From: an uncultured Lachnospiraceae bacterium
Lineage (GTDB): Bacteria; Bacillota; Clostridia; Lachnospirales; Lachnospiraceae
Direction of reading: 5' to 3'
Length of the DNA: 64,000 nucleotides
NCBI GenBank assembly: GCA_905209075.1
Contig: CAJLRL010000003.1
Span: 1-64,000, forward strand
Part shown: positions 16,056 through 25,333 of the stretch, piece by piece
Position numbering within the stretch: the first letter of the stretch is position 1
Layout: every line of letters starts with the position of its first letter
Notes under the pieces: model-generated
What the model was told of the DNA's origin: nothing
The model's input: only the letters and a program-made list of their open reading frames with translations
Database searches by the model: none
Program-made: the position numbers and the translations under genes

Positions 16056-17304
16056 TTTGGAAAAATTATGCAAAGAGGCTCATGAGGCAAGACTTACGGT
16101 AGGAACACTTGATACAGACATAAAGAATAATGTTCTTATGACTGCAGCAGATAACCTTATGAACTATGAAAAAGAAATTCTTGAGGCGAATGAAATTGAT
16201 ATAAATGCCGCAAGAGAAAAAGGTGTAAAGGAAAGTATGATAGACCGGCTTTCTTTAAATCACGATAGGTTAAGCCAGATGGCTGATGGGCTCCGCCAGA
16301 TCGCAAAATTAAATGATCCTATCGGTGAAGTCATGTCTATGTCTAAAAGACCTAATGGACTTATCATAGGAAAGAGAAGAGTTGCGATAGGTGTTATAGG
16401 AATGATCTTTGAAGCTCGACCGAATGTGACATCAGATGCCTTTGGTTTATGCTTTAAAACAGGAAACTGTGTGATATTAAAGGGAGGCAGTGATGCTTTA
16501 AACACAAATAAGGTTATTGTTGATGCGCTCGGACAGTCTCTTTTAGCATATGATGTTCCAAGGGCAGCATTATCACTTATTGAATCAACAGACAGAGAGA
16601 CTACAAATCAGTTCATGAAAATGAACAAATATGTTGATGTGCTCATACCAAGAGGCGGTGCCGGACTTATAAATAACGTTGTAATGAATTCAACGGTTCC
16701 GGTAATCCAGACAGGAACAGGAAACTGTCATGTGTATGTGGACAAGGATGCCGATTTGGACATGGCTATAAAAATAATAGTAAATGCAAAAACACAAAGG
16801 ATAAGCGTATGCAATGCATGTGAATCAATAGTTGTACATCATAAGATAGCTAAGAAATTTTTACCTAAACTCTACAAGGCATTAAAAGCATATAACGTAC
16901 AGCTCCGCTGTGATGAAATATCAGAGGAAATACTAAAATCACACAAAAATATCGAGAAAGCCACGGAAGAAGACTGGGGTAAGGAATACCTTGATTACAT
17001 AATGTCAGTAAAGGTTGTTGAAAATATTGATGAGGCAATAAGCCATATAAACAAATATAACACATCACATTCAGAAGCAATTGTTACAAACGACTATGAC
17101 AGCGCCCAGAAATTTTTAAATGAGATAGATGCAGCCTGTGTATATGTAAACGCTTCTACACGTTTTTCGGATGGAAATGAGTTTGGGTTCGGTGCAGAGA
17201 TCGGAATAAGCACACAAAAACTTCATGCAAGAGGTCCTATGGGACTTGAGGCACTTACAAGTTATAAATATATAATTTATGGAAGCGGACAGGTAAGAGA
17301 ATAG
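16048..17304 (+). CDS. proA: Glutamate-5-semialdehyde dehydrogenase
   Basis: Reduces glutamyl phosphate to glutamate semialdehyde, the second step of proline synthesis. The 418-residue aldehyde-dehydrogenase fold includes GVIGMIFEARPNVTSD, LKGGSDALNTN, the PRGGAGLI segment, and the catalytic cysteine in RISVCNACESIVVH (about residue 253). I place the start at ATG 16048, with GAGAGG 9 bases upstream, rather than the TTG two codons earlier. Overlaps the previous gene by 8 bases. Confidence 0.96.
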   Translation: MTDLEKLCKEAHEARLTVGTLDTDIKNNVLMTAADNLMNYEKEILEANEIDINAAREKGVKESMIDRLSLNHDRLSQMADGLRQIAKLNDPIGEVMSMSKRPNGLIIGKRRVAIGVIGMIFEARPNVTSDAFGLCFKTGNCVILKGGSDALNTNKVIVDALGQSLLAYDVPRAALSLIESTDRETTNQFMKMNKYVDVLIPRGGAGLINNVVMNSTVPVIQTGTGNCHVYVDKDADLDMAIKIIVNAKTQRISVCNACESIVVHHKIAKKFLPKLYKALKAYNVQLRCDEISEEILKSHKNIEKATEEDWGKEYLDYIMSVKVVENIDEAISHINKYNTSHSEAIVTNDYDSAQKFLNEIDAACVYVNASTRFSDGNEFGFGAEIGISTQKLHARGPMGLEALTSYKYIIYGSGQVRE

Positions 17305-17343
17305 TTTTGGGTATAAGATATTAAAACAGGATAAGAGGATTAT

Positions 17344-18750
17344 ATGAGAGATTTAGAAGCAAATTTACAGTATGAATATATGGACAAAGTAAGAGGGTAT
17401 GTAAAACAGCAGGAAGAGCAGATAGGCCGCCCGCTTACATTTTACGTAAAAACATTTGGATGCCAGATGAATGCCCGTGATTCTGAAAAGCTTGTCGGAA
17501 TACTCGAAAATATAGGATATGTCGAGGGAGAGGATGAGCATGCTGACTTTGTTGTATACAATACGTGTACGGTAAGGGAAAATGCAAACAATAAAGTGTA
17601 TGGACGGCTTGGATATCTTCAGAACTACAAAAAGAAAAATCCGATAATGAAAATTGCACTTTGCGGATGCATGATGCAGGAACCGGAGGTTGTGGAGAAT
17701 ATAAGAAAACATTATAAATTTGTAGACATTGTTTTCGGAACCCATAATATTTTTAAATTTGCTGAGATTCTTTGCAATAATTTTGAATCAGGTTCACAGG
17801 TTATTGATATATGGAAAGATACAGACCAGATAGTGGAAGATTTGCCGATCAAACGTAAATTCTCATTCAAATCAGGTGTAAATATCATGTTCGGATGCAA
17901 TAACTTCTGCAGTTATTGTATAGTTCCCTATGTAAGGGGGCGGGAGAGAAGCCGTGAGCCAAAAGATATAATAAGAGAGATAGAAGGTCTTGTCGCAGAT
18001 GGAGTATGCGAGATCATGCTTCTTGGACAGAACGTTAATTCATACGGGAAAAATCTTGATGAACCGATATCTTTTGCACAGCTTCTGCGTGAAGTCAATA
18101 AGATCGATGGACTCAAGAGGATAAGATTTATGACTTCACATCCGAAGGATCTTTCCGATGAACTCATACTTGCTATGAAAGAATGTGATAAGGTCTGTAA
18201 GCATCTTCATCTTCCACTTCAGTCAGGAAGCTCGCGGATACTAAAAATAATGAACAGAAGCTATGATAAAGAAAAATATCTTGATGAAGTTAAAAGACTG
18301 CGTGAGCAGATACCGGACATAGCACTTACGACTGATATAATTGTTGGTTTTCCGGGGGAAACAGAAGAAGATTTCCTTGAAACAATGGATGTTGTAAAAA
18401 AAGTACGCTATGACAGTGCGTTTACATTTATATATTCAAAACGTACCGGAACAAGAGCTGCTTCAATGCCGGATCAGGTACCGGAGGATGTGATAAAGGA
18501 CAGATTCGACAGACTCTTAAAAGAAGTCCAGACTATATCGGCAGAAAAGGCAGAACAATACGAAGGAAAAGTTATGCCTGTACTTGCAGAAGAGATGGAT
18601 GATCAGAAGGAAGGATATGTAACAGGAAGACTTGATAATAATTCCATAGTTCATTTCCCGGGAGACAGTTCTATGATCGGAAATATTTATAATGTAAGAC
18701 TTGATGAGTGCAAGGGTTTTTATTATATGGGAGAATTAGCGGATGCATAA
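17344..18750 (+). CDS. miaB: tRNA-2-methylthio-N6-dimethylallyladenosine synthase
   Basis: A radical-SAM methylthiotransferase that modifies A37 of tRNAs reading U-starting codons. The 468-residue protein has the N-terminal cluster domain (FGCQMNARDSE, NTCTVRENA, CGCMMQ), the radical-SAM CxxxCxxC motif in GCNNFCSYCIVP (about 182-193), HLPLQSGS, and a C-terminal TRAM domain. It is longer than usual at the N-terminus by about 25 residues. Its substrate would be made by MiaA, not seen here. Overlaps the next gene by 8 bases. Confidence 0.96.
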   Translation: MRDLEANLQYEYMDKVRGYVKQQEEQIGRPLTFYVKTFGCQMNARDSEKLVGILENIGYVEGEDEHADFVVYNTCTVRENANNKVYGRLGYLQNYKKKNPIMKIALCGCMMQEPEVVENIRKHYKFVDIVFGTHNIFKFAEILCNNFESGSQVIDIWKDTDQIVEDLPIKRKFSFKSGVNIMFGCNNFCSYCIVPYVRGRERSREPKDIIREIEGLVADGVCEIMLLGQNVNSYGKNLDEPISFAQLLREVNKIDGLKRIRFMTSHPKDLSDELILAMKECDKVCKHLHLPLQSGSSRILKIMNRSYDKEKYLDEVKRLREQIPDIALTTDIIVGFPGETEEDFLETMDVVKKVRYDSAFTFIYSKRTGTRAASMPDQVPEDVIKDRFDRLLKEVQTISAEKAEQYEGKVMPVLAEEMDDQKEGYVTGRLDNNSIVHFPGDSSMIGNIYNVRLDECKGFYYMGELADA

Positions 18751-19132
18751 GCGTTTTGGTAAAAGTGACATCATACTTATCACTGCCACACTTGTAATTG
18801 CCATTGTGGCACTTTTAGTAACAAAAAAGTTTTTGATGGGCGGCGGTGATGAGGTTCTTATCACAATTGATGGAGAGACGTTTGGTGAGTATTCACTTTT
18901 AACTGAACAGACTATTGATATAACAGATAGTGAAGGAAAAACTATAAATAAACTTAAAATATCAGGGGGAAAAGCTAATATGATATGGGCTGACTGCCCT
19001 GATAAACTTTGTGTTAAGCATAATGAAATATCAAAGGAAAATGAATCGATAATATGCCTCCCCAATAAAGTTACTGCAACAATAACTAAAAGCAGCGGCG
19101 GCGTAAGTGATATTGATTCGGTGTCAAAATAA
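18743..19132 (+). CDS. NusG domain II-containing membrane-anchored protein
   Basis: A 129-residue protein with one N-terminal membrane helix (about 10-32) and an extracytoplasmic NusG-II-type domain; the family signature WADCPDKLCVKH (about 83-94, two cysteines) and ICLPNKVTATI are clear. Its function is not established. Such genes commonly sit directly before a Gx-transporter gene, as here, which suggests a shared export or lipid-precursor role. Stop and next start are adjacent (TAAATG). Confidence 0.85.
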   Translation: MHKRFGKSDIILITATLVIAIVALLVTKKFLMGGGDEVLITIDGETFGEYSLLTEQTIDITDSEGKTINKLKISGGKANMIWADCPDKLCVKHNEISKENESIICLPNKVTATITKSSGGVSDIDSVSK

Positions 19133-19639
19133 ATGAAAAAAATGACAACAAAAAAAACTGCACAGCTTGGAGTATATATAGCGCTTGCCATGATACTTAG
19201 TTATGTTGAGTCACTGATACCTTTTTCGTTCGGTGTTCCGGGGATAAAGCTTGGTCTTACGAATGTTGTTACAGTAATAATGATGTATACATATGGTATA
19301 CCGGGAGCATTGGGCGTTGCAGTATTGCGGGCAGTTCTCAGCGGCTTTATGTTCGGAAATGCATTCAGCATAATATATTCAGTGGCAGGCTGTGTGCTCA
19401 GTTTTATTTTTATGTATATTTTAAAGAAAACAAATCATTTTGCGATCATTTCTGTAAGTGCAGCAGGCGGTGTTATGCATAATGTGGGACAGCTTATTGT
19501 GGCAGCAAATGTTGTAAAGACTTACAGTGTCATATATTATGCACCGGTACTGATAATAGCAGGAGTATTTACCGGAATTATTATAGGAATTGTATCGGAT
19601 GAGATTGTAAAAAGAATCGGAAACAGAATGGAGACATAA
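19133..19639 (+). CDS. Gx transporter family (heptaprenyl diphosphate synthase component I-like) membrane protein
   Basis: A 168-residue protein with about five membrane helices and the family features LSYVESLIPF, GVPGIKLGLTNVV and GGVMHNVGQLIVA. The family was first annotated as a heptaprenyl diphosphate synthase subunit but looks like an S-component/transporter; substrate unproven. No Shine-Dalgarno is visible; its ATG abuts the stop of the NusG-II gene, so translation is probably by reinitiation. A second ATG lies 9 bases in. Its last base overlaps ruvA. Confidence 0.83.
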   Translation: MKKMTTKKTAQLGVYIALAMILSYVESLIPFSFGVPGIKLGLTNVVTVIMMYTYGIPGALGVAVLRAVLSGFMFGNAFSIIYSVAGCVLSFIFMYILKKTNHFAIISVSAAGGVMHNVGQLIVAANVVKTYSVIYYAPVLIIAGVFTGIIIGIVSDEIVKRIGNRMET

Positions 19640-20253
19640 TGTACGCATATATAAAAGGTGAACTTGCAGAAAAAAATATAGATCATATCGTGGTTGAAGC
19701 CGGCGGCATAGGATATCTTATATATGTTCCGGCACAGTCAATAGATTATCTCCCGGATGAAGGAGATCAGATAAAGGTGTATACATATCTGTACATAAGA
19801 GAAGATGCCATGGTCCTATATGGTTTTTTGACAAAAGATGATCTTGAGATATTTAAGATGCTTATCACTGTAAGTGGAATCGGTCCTAAGGGTGGACTGG
19901 GGATACTTTCGACACTTTCAGCAGATGATCTTAGATTTGCAATTTTATCGGGGGATTCAAAGACGATATCAAAGGCTCCGGGGATAGGGGCAAAGACAGC
20001 ACAGAGAGTTATCATCGATCTTAAGGATAAAATGTCACTTGAAGAGGCATTTGAGAAGAAGCTGGAAAATAATGCAGATGGTGTGCAGAAAACATTAAAC
20101 AGCAGTATAAAGAATGATGCTGTCCTGGCACTTAGTGCACTCGGATATTCGTCAGCCGAGAGCTTAAAGGCTGTGTCGAAGGTTGACATAACAGATGATA
20201 TGGATGTGGAGGATGTTTTAAAACTTGCACTGAAAAACATGTCATCATTTTAA
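19639..20253 (+). CDS. ruvA: Holliday junction branch migration protein RuvA
   Basis: Binds four-way junctions and loads the RuvB motor. The 204-residue protein shows the OB-fold N-terminus (MYAYIKGELAEK), the acidic-pin region and two helix-hairpin-helix motifs (VSGIGPKGGLGIL, APGIGAKTAQRVIIDL), plus the C-terminal RuvB-contacting helices (ALSALGYSSAE). Followed by ruvB after 22 bases. Confidence 0.96.
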   Translation: MYAYIKGELAEKNIDHIVVEAGGIGYLIYVPAQSIDYLPDEGDQIKVYTYLYIREDAMVLYGFLTKDDLEIFKMLITVSGIGPKGGLGILSTLSADDLRFAILSGDSKTISKAPGIGAKTAQRVIIDLKDKMSLEEAFEKKLENNADGVQKTLNSSIKNDAVLALSALGYSSAESLKAVSKVDITDDMDVEDVLKLALKNMSSF

Positions 20254-20275
20254 AAGACAGCAGAGGACTTATTAA

Positions 20276-21277
20276 ATGGAAAAAAGAGTTATTTCGACAA
20301 AGCTACAGGACGAGGATATTAAAATAGAAAAATCTCTGCGCCCTATGTACTTTGATGATTATATCGGCCAGAAAAAAATAAAAGATAATTTAAAGATATA
20401 TATAGAAGCGGCAAAGTCCAGAGGAGAGGCGCTGGACCATGTGCTTTTTTATGGACCACCGGGACTTGGAAAGACAACACTTGCCGGGATAATCGCAAAT
20501 GAGATGGGAACAAAAGTAAAAATAACATCAGGACCTGCAATCGGAAAACCCGGAGAAATGGCTGCTATTTTAAACGGGCTTTCAGAGGGAGACATACTTT
20601 TTGTCGATGAGATACACAGATTAAACCGTCAGGTCGAGGAAGTTTTATATCCTGCAATGGAAGATTATGCGATAGACATAATGATCGGAAAAGGTGAATC
20701 AGCAAAATCAATAAGATTTAATCTGCCCAAATTTACTCTTGTAGGTGCGACAACGAGAGCCGGAATGTTATCAGCCCCGCTTCGTGACAGATTCGGTGTT
20801 GTTAACCATATGGAATATTACACTGTAGATGAGTTAAAACAAATTATAATTAATTCAGCAAAAGTATTAGGTGTACTTATAGATGAGCAGGGAGCATATG
20901 AAATGGCAAGGCGTTCAAGAGGAACGCCAAGGCTTGCAAACCGTCTGTTAAAGAGAGTAAGGGATTTTGCAGAGGTAAAATATGATGGAAATATCACATA
21001 TGAAGTGGCAAGCTTTGCACTGGATCTTTTAGAGGTGGACAAGTATGGACTTGACCTGAATGACAGAAATATCCTGCTTACAATAATAGATAAATTTGAC
21101 GGGGGCCCTGTCGGACTTGATACTCTTGCAGCGGCAATAGGCGAAGATTCAGGGACAATAGAGGATGTGTATGAGCCGTATCTTGTTAAAAACGGATTTA
21201 TAAACAGAACACCAAAAGGCAGGGTGGCAACGGATTTTGCTTTTTCACATTTTAATAAAATAAGACCTGTAAAATAA
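20276..21277 (+). CDS. ruvB: Holliday junction helicase RuvB
   Basis: AAA+ motor of branch migration, 333 residues. Walker A GPPGLGKTTLA (about 61-71), Walker B ILFVDEIHRL, sensor GATTRAGMLS, arginine finger region APLRDRFG, and the C-terminal winged helix (EPYLVKNGFINRTPKGR). Ribosome site AGAGGA. A hairpin terminator lies a few bases after the stop. Confidence 0.97.
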   Translation: MEKRVISTKLQDEDIKIEKSLRPMYFDDYIGQKKIKDNLKIYIEAAKSRGEALDHVLFYGPPGLGKTTLAGIIANEMGTKVKITSGPAIGKPGEMAAILNGLSEGDILFVDEIHRLNRQVEEVLYPAMEDYAIDIMIGKGESAKSIRFNLPKFTLVGATTRAGMLSAPLRDRFGVVNHMEYYTVDELKQIIINSAKVLGVLIDEQGAYEMARRSRGTPRLANRLLKRVRDFAEVKYDGNITYEVASFALDLLEVDKYGLDLNDRNILLTIIDKFDGGPVGLDTLAAAIGEDSGTIEDVYEPYLVKNGFINRTPKGRVATDFAFSHFNKIRPVK

Positions 21278-21280
21278 CAT

Positions 21281-21304
21281 GCAGCTTTTAAAAGTTGCGT
21301 TTTA
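21281..21304 (+). terminator. Short terminator after ruvB
   Basis: A 7-bp stem (21281-21287 with 21292-21298, one G-T pair) followed by GTTTTA. It overlaps the -35 box of the zapA promoter. Confidence 0.55.
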
Positions 21305-21323
21305 TATCTAAGAAAGCTATAAT
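21295..21323 (+). promoter_or_regulatory. Promoter of zapA
   Basis: TTGCGT (21295-21300), 17-base spacer, perfect TATAAT (21318-21323), 37 bases before the start codon. Confidence 0.75.
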
Positions 21324-21359
21324 ATATAGTATACGTATTAAGAAGCTGGAGGAAATACA

Positions 21360-21788
21360 ATGTCTGCAAAAACAAGTGCTGAAGTAGTAATAGATGGAAA
21401 GGTATATACGCTTAGTGGTTATGAAGGAGAGGAATACCTTCAAAAGGTAGCTGCATACATAAACAATAAAATAATTGAATTCGATGCTATCGAAGACTAC
21501 AGACACCTTCCCCTTAATATGAAAAATACACTTATACAGCTTAATATAGCTGATGATTATTTTAAAGCGAAAGATCAGGTCACAAAGCTTGAGAATGATC
21601 TTGAACAAAAGGAAAAAGAAATATACGATCTAAAGCATGATCTGATTTCGAATCAGGTAAAGACAGAAACTGCAGAGGCAAGCCTTAAGGAGCTTGAAGC
21701 TGCAAACAAAGAACTTTTACTTAATAAGGCAAGGCTTGAAGCGTCTTTAGAGGACAAGCTTTTAGATGGCAAAAAAACTGTTAAATAA
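21360..21788 (+). CDS. zapA: Cell division protein ZapA
   Basis: Promotes bundling of FtsZ at the division ring. The N-terminal ZapA domain (VVIDGKVYTLSGYEGEEYLQKVA, quoted in part) is followed from about residue 70 by a long coiled coil (EQKEKEIYDLKHDL onward). At 142 residues it is longer than the minimal Bacillus form because of this coil. It has its own promoter and GGAGG ribosome site. A terminator lies directly downstream. Confidence 0.9.
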   Translation: MSAKTSAEVVIDGKVYTLSGYEGEEYLQKVAAYINNKIIEFDAIEDYRHLPLNMKNTLIQLNIADDYFKAKDQVTKLENDLEQKEKEIYDLKHDLISNQVKTETAEASLKELEAANKELLLNKARLEASLEDKLLDGKKTVK

Positions 21789-21798
21789 TATTATGTCG

Positions 21799-21832
21799 GG
21801 AACAGATAGAAATAGTCATCTGTTCCTTTTTT
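21799..21832 (+). terminator. Terminator between zapA and the U32 peptidase gene
   Basis: A perfect 9-bp stem (21799-21807 with 21818-21826), 10-base loop, six T. Only 11 bases separate the last T from the next start codon. Confidence 0.85.
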
Positions 21833-21843
21833 ATAGGATGAAT

Positions 21844-23952
21844 ATGAGAAATAGAGATTTTGAATTATTAGCACCTGCGGGTAATATAAATATATTTAAG
21901 GCTGTAATAGAAGCCGGAGCCGATGCGGTATATGTCGGGGGAAGTATGTTCGGAGCGAGGGCATACGCAAATAATTTCGACGAGGAAGAACTTTTATATG
22001 CTATAGATTATGCACATCTTAAGGGGGTAAAAGTTTATCTTACAGTAAATACCCTGCTTAAAAATGATGAAATAGAAAAACTATATGATTATCTGCTCCC
22101 ATTTTATGAAAGAGGTCTTGACGCTGTACTGGTACAGGATTTGGGTGTATTAAAGCTTATACACGACAGATTTCCTGATCTTGCTATACACACAAGCACA
22201 CAGATGACTGTTACGGGAATAGACGGCGTAAGATTTTTAAAGCAGTTTGGAGTACAAAGAGTCGTTATGGCAAGGGAGGTATCACTTGCTGAGATGAAGG
22301 AAATCCATGAAAAATGTGGTATGGAGATAGAGGCTTTTGTTCATGGCGCATTATGTTATTCATATTCAGGACAGTGTCTTTTCAGTAGTATGCTGGGAGG
22401 CAGGAGTGGTAACAGGGGCAGATGTGCGCAGCCGTGCAGGCTTCCTTATTGTGTTGGAAATAAAAAGGACACCTATATTTTAAGTCTTAAAGATATGTGC
22501 GGAATAAAAGATCTGCAAAAGTTAAAGGAGTCAGGTGTATATTCATTAAAGATAGAAGGCAGAATGAAGCAGGCAGGGTATGCATCAGGGGTTGTCGCAT
22601 ATTACCGCAGATATATTGATTCAATGAAAGAAGTGTCAGATAAAGACTACAAAAATATTGCCGGACTCGGAAACAGATGCGGATTTACTGACAAGTACTA
22701 TTTTGAACACAATGGAACGGATATGGTTACATTTGAAAAGCCGAATTTTGTTTCAGATGCAAGTGATGAGCTGCCGCAGTTTTCAAAAATAAAAATACAG
22801 GGAAAACTGACACTTAAAGAGGCAGAACCGGGAGCACTTACAGTTTCATGCGGAGGGTATAGATTTACAAGCTATATGGATCCGGTAAGCCATGCGCTTA
22901 AAGCCCCGGCAGAACGTAAGAATGTGGAAGAACGCATATCAAAGACAGGTGATACGCCGTTTGAATTCGAAAATATAGATATAACGATGGATAATGATAT
23001 ATTTGTGCCAAATGGTGCGCTTAATAAATTAAGACGTGAAGCGATAGAAGGACTACAGAATGAGATACTGATGCAATATAAAAGAACTGCATCTGCATCA
23101 TATGGCTGGAAAAGTAAAAAAACGTCAGAAATAAAAACATCCGGTGATCTAAAGGTGATCGCTTCTGTCAGGGATGGAAAGCAGCTGTACAGGCTGCTTG
23201 AATATGATTATATTTCAGAAATATATATTGACAGCAGTAAATATGGACGCAGGGATTTTGCCAAAGAATTTAATGATGACGTGGTTTCTGTAAATAAGGC
23301 AGACAAGAAAGCATATCTGGCACTTCCGGTCATATTCAGAAGATCAACATGTGATTATTTTGAAACTATATCAGATCAACTGAAAAAAATAGATTTTGAA
23401 GGATTCATTGTAAGAAATTATGAAGAATTTTTCTGGGTAAAAACAAGATTTGCCGGTAAAAAAATAGTTACAGACCATAATATGTATACATACAATGATA
23501 TGGCAAAGAGCATGTTTTTTGATAATGGGGCAGATGCTGATACAATGCCTCTTGAGCTGAATCAAAAGGAGATAAACAGGCGTAATAACAAAGGAAGCCA
23601 GATGATAATATATGGATATTATCCACTCATGGTATCCGCACAGTGCGTGCATAAAAATTCTTATAAATGTGACAGGACACCGCAGATAACATACCTTAAA
23701 GACCGGTACAATAAAATATTTCCGGTATGGAATAATTGCAGCGAATGTTATAATATTATTTATAATTCGTGTCCGACAGTATTGTTTAACAATATACAGA
23801 AGATAAAAAATGCCGGAATAGATGCATTAAGGCTTGATTTTACATTTGAAAAGCCAGAAGAAATTGATACGGTCATGGCAGCTTTTGAAAGTAACAGTGC
23901 GGATGGTATAAAAGAGTATACTAACGGGCATTTTAAAAGAGGAGTAGAATAA
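21844..23952 (+). CDS. U32-family peptidase-like protein (RlhA/TrhP-type)
   Basis: A 702-residue U32 protein. The core (about 1-300) has ELLAPAGN, ADAVYVGGSMFGARA, and the cysteine region FVHGALCYSYSGQCLFSS with RCAQPCR, which in the related RlhA and TrhP proteins supports hydroxylation of rRNA or tRNA. A long C-terminal part (about 300-702) ends with a second cysteine group (CDRTPQ, NCSECYN). Family members were named peptidases but several act in RNA modification with prephenate-derived cofactor, so the annotation peptidase should be read loosely. The start 21844 is chosen because TAGGA lies 5 bases before it; the terminator just upstream is unexplained. Confidence 0.85.
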   Translation: MRNRDFELLAPAGNINIFKAVIEAGADAVYVGGSMFGARAYANNFDEEELLYAIDYAHLKGVKVYLTVNTLLKNDEIEKLYDYLLPFYERGLDAVLVQDLGVLKLIHDRFPDLAIHTSTQMTVTGIDGVRFLKQFGVQRVVMAREVSLAEMKEIHEKCGMEIEAFVHGALCYSYSGQCLFSSMLGGRSGNRGRCAQPCRLPYCVGNKKDTYILSLKDMCGIKDLQKLKESGVYSLKIEGRMKQAGYASGVVAYYRRYIDSMKEVSDKDYKNIAGLGNRCGFTDKYYFEHNGTDMVTFEKPNFVSDASDELPQFSKIKIQGKLTLKEAEPGALTVSCGGYRFTSYMDPVSHALKAPAERKNVEERISKTGDTPFEFENIDITMDNDIFVPNGALNKLRREAIEGLQNEILMQYKRTASASYGWKSKKTSEIKTSGDLKVIASVRDGKQLYRLLEYDYISEIYIDSSKYGRRDFAKEFNDDVVSVNKADKKAYLALPVIFRRSTCDYFETISDQLKKIDFEGFIVRNYEEFFWVKTRFAGKKIVTDHNMYTYNDMAKSMFFDNGADADTMPLELNQKEINRRNNKGSQMIIYGYYPLMVSAQCVHKNSYKCDRTPQITYLKDRYNKIFPVWNNCSECYNIIYNSCPTVLFNNIQKIKNAGIDALRLDFTFEKPEEIDTVMAAFESNSADGIKEYTNGHFKRGVE

Positions 23953-23953
23953 A

Positions 23954-25333
23954 ATGGTTCATTTGATAGTACAGATATCCAAATATCTAATGATATTACT
24001 TTTTCTAATATACACTTATCTGTGTTTTCATATTTTCAGGTTTTCAGACAGACCTAAAAAACAAAAGCGGATCTATGAGAAACAGAGAGTATATATGTTA
24101 CTTATACATTTTGACGGATTCTTAGTGCTGTATGTGACAACGCTTGACCTTAAGATCGCAGCGTTTTATGTGGCGCAGCTTATATTGTTTGAGGGAATAT
24201 ATCTTATTTATCATCTGTTTTACAAGAAAGCATCAGAGCTTGTGCTTAATAATATGATAATGCTTCTTAGTATCGGAATGATAATACTCACAAGAATATC
24301 ATTTGCAAAAGCCATAAGGCAGTTTATATTCCTTACAGCGGGTTCTGTTCTTGCACTTTTAATACCTGTAATATTACAAAAGATGTCAGTATTCCGCAGA
24401 CTTACATGGGTATATGCGGGAATAGGGATTCTGGCACTTCTTGCAGTATGTGTGATGGGATCGTACAGTTATGGTGCAAAGTTATCCATCAGTTTTGGCG
24501 GTATTTCTATACAGCCGTCAGAGTTTGTAAAAATTCTTTTTGTATTTTACATAGCATCAATGTTATATAATGCAGCAGATTTAAAACAGGTTGCTATAAC
24601 AAGCGGTGTCAGTGCAGTGTTTGTCCTCATTCTTGTTGCATCAAAGGATTTAGGTGGTGCTCTGTTATATTTCTTTACATATCTTATGCTTATATATGCG
24701 GCTACGAGACGTTTTTATGTTTTTGCGGGAGGACTCGGTGTTCTGGTGGTGGCGGCACTTTTAGGATACAGACTGTTTTCACATGTACAGACCCGTGTAG
24801 CGGCATGGTCAGACCCGCTTTCAGTAATTGATAAAGCGGGATATCAGATATGCCAGTCGCTCTTTGCAATAGGAACAGGAGGATGGTTTGGTCTTGGACT
24901 TAATCAGGGACTTCCGTCAAAGATCCCGGTTGTAGAAAAGGATTTTGTGTTTTCTGCGATAGCAGAGGAGATGGGTGGAGCATTTGCAATCTGCCTTATA
25001 CTTGTATGCATAAGCTGCTTTCTTATGATATTTAACATATCAATGCAGATGAAGGATAAATTTTATAAACTCATAGCACTTGGACTTGGAAGTATATATG
25101 CACTTCAGGTGTTCCTTACTATAGGAGGTGTAACAAAGTTTATACCTTCAACAGGTGTAACCCTTCCACTGGTAAGTTATGGTGGAAGTTCTCTTCTTTC
25201 GACAATGATAATTTTTGGAATAATCCAGGGACTCTACATCATACAGTCGGATCAGGCGGCAGAGAAAGTTGAAAAACCGGCAAAAAGGAGTGATACAGAT
25301 GGCAAGAAAAGAAAAAAACAGATCCAGTCATAA
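23954..25333 (+). CDS. FtsW/RodA/SpoVE-family SEDS peptidoglycan polymerase
   Basis: A SEDS glycosyltransferase that polymerises lipid II. About ten to eleven membrane helices in 459 residues, with SFGGISIQPSEFVKI (about 174-188), the catalytic-loop region SKDLGGALLYF (Asp in the middle) and TGVTLPLVSYGGSS near the end. N-terminal extension of about 80 residues with two further helices. The gene overlaps the following transpeptidase gene by 35 bases, the usual SEDS-PBP pairing. Whether it serves elongation, division or sporulation cannot be told. Confidence 0.92.
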   Translation: MVHLIVQISKYLMILLFLIYTYLCFHIFRFSDRPKKQKRIYEKQRVYMLLIHFDGFLVLYVTTLDLKIAAFYVAQLILFEGIYLIYHLFYKKASELVLNNMIMLLSIGMIILTRISFAKAIRQFIFLTAGSVLALLIPVILQKMSVFRRLTWVYAGIGILALLAVCVMGSYSYGAKLSISFGGISIQPSEFVKILFVFYIASMLYNAADLKQVAITSGVSAVFVLILVASKDLGGALLYFFTYLMLIYAATRRFYVFAGGLGVLVVAALLGYRLFSHVQTRVAAWSDPLSVIDKAGYQICQSLFAIGTGGWFGLGLNQGLPSKIPVVEKDFVFSAIAEEMGGAFAICLILVCISCFLMIFNISMQMKDKFYKLIALGLGSIYALQVFLTIGGVTKFIPSTGVTLPLVSYGGSSLLSTMIIFGIIQGLYIIQSDQAAEKVEKPAKRSDTDGKKRKKQIQS

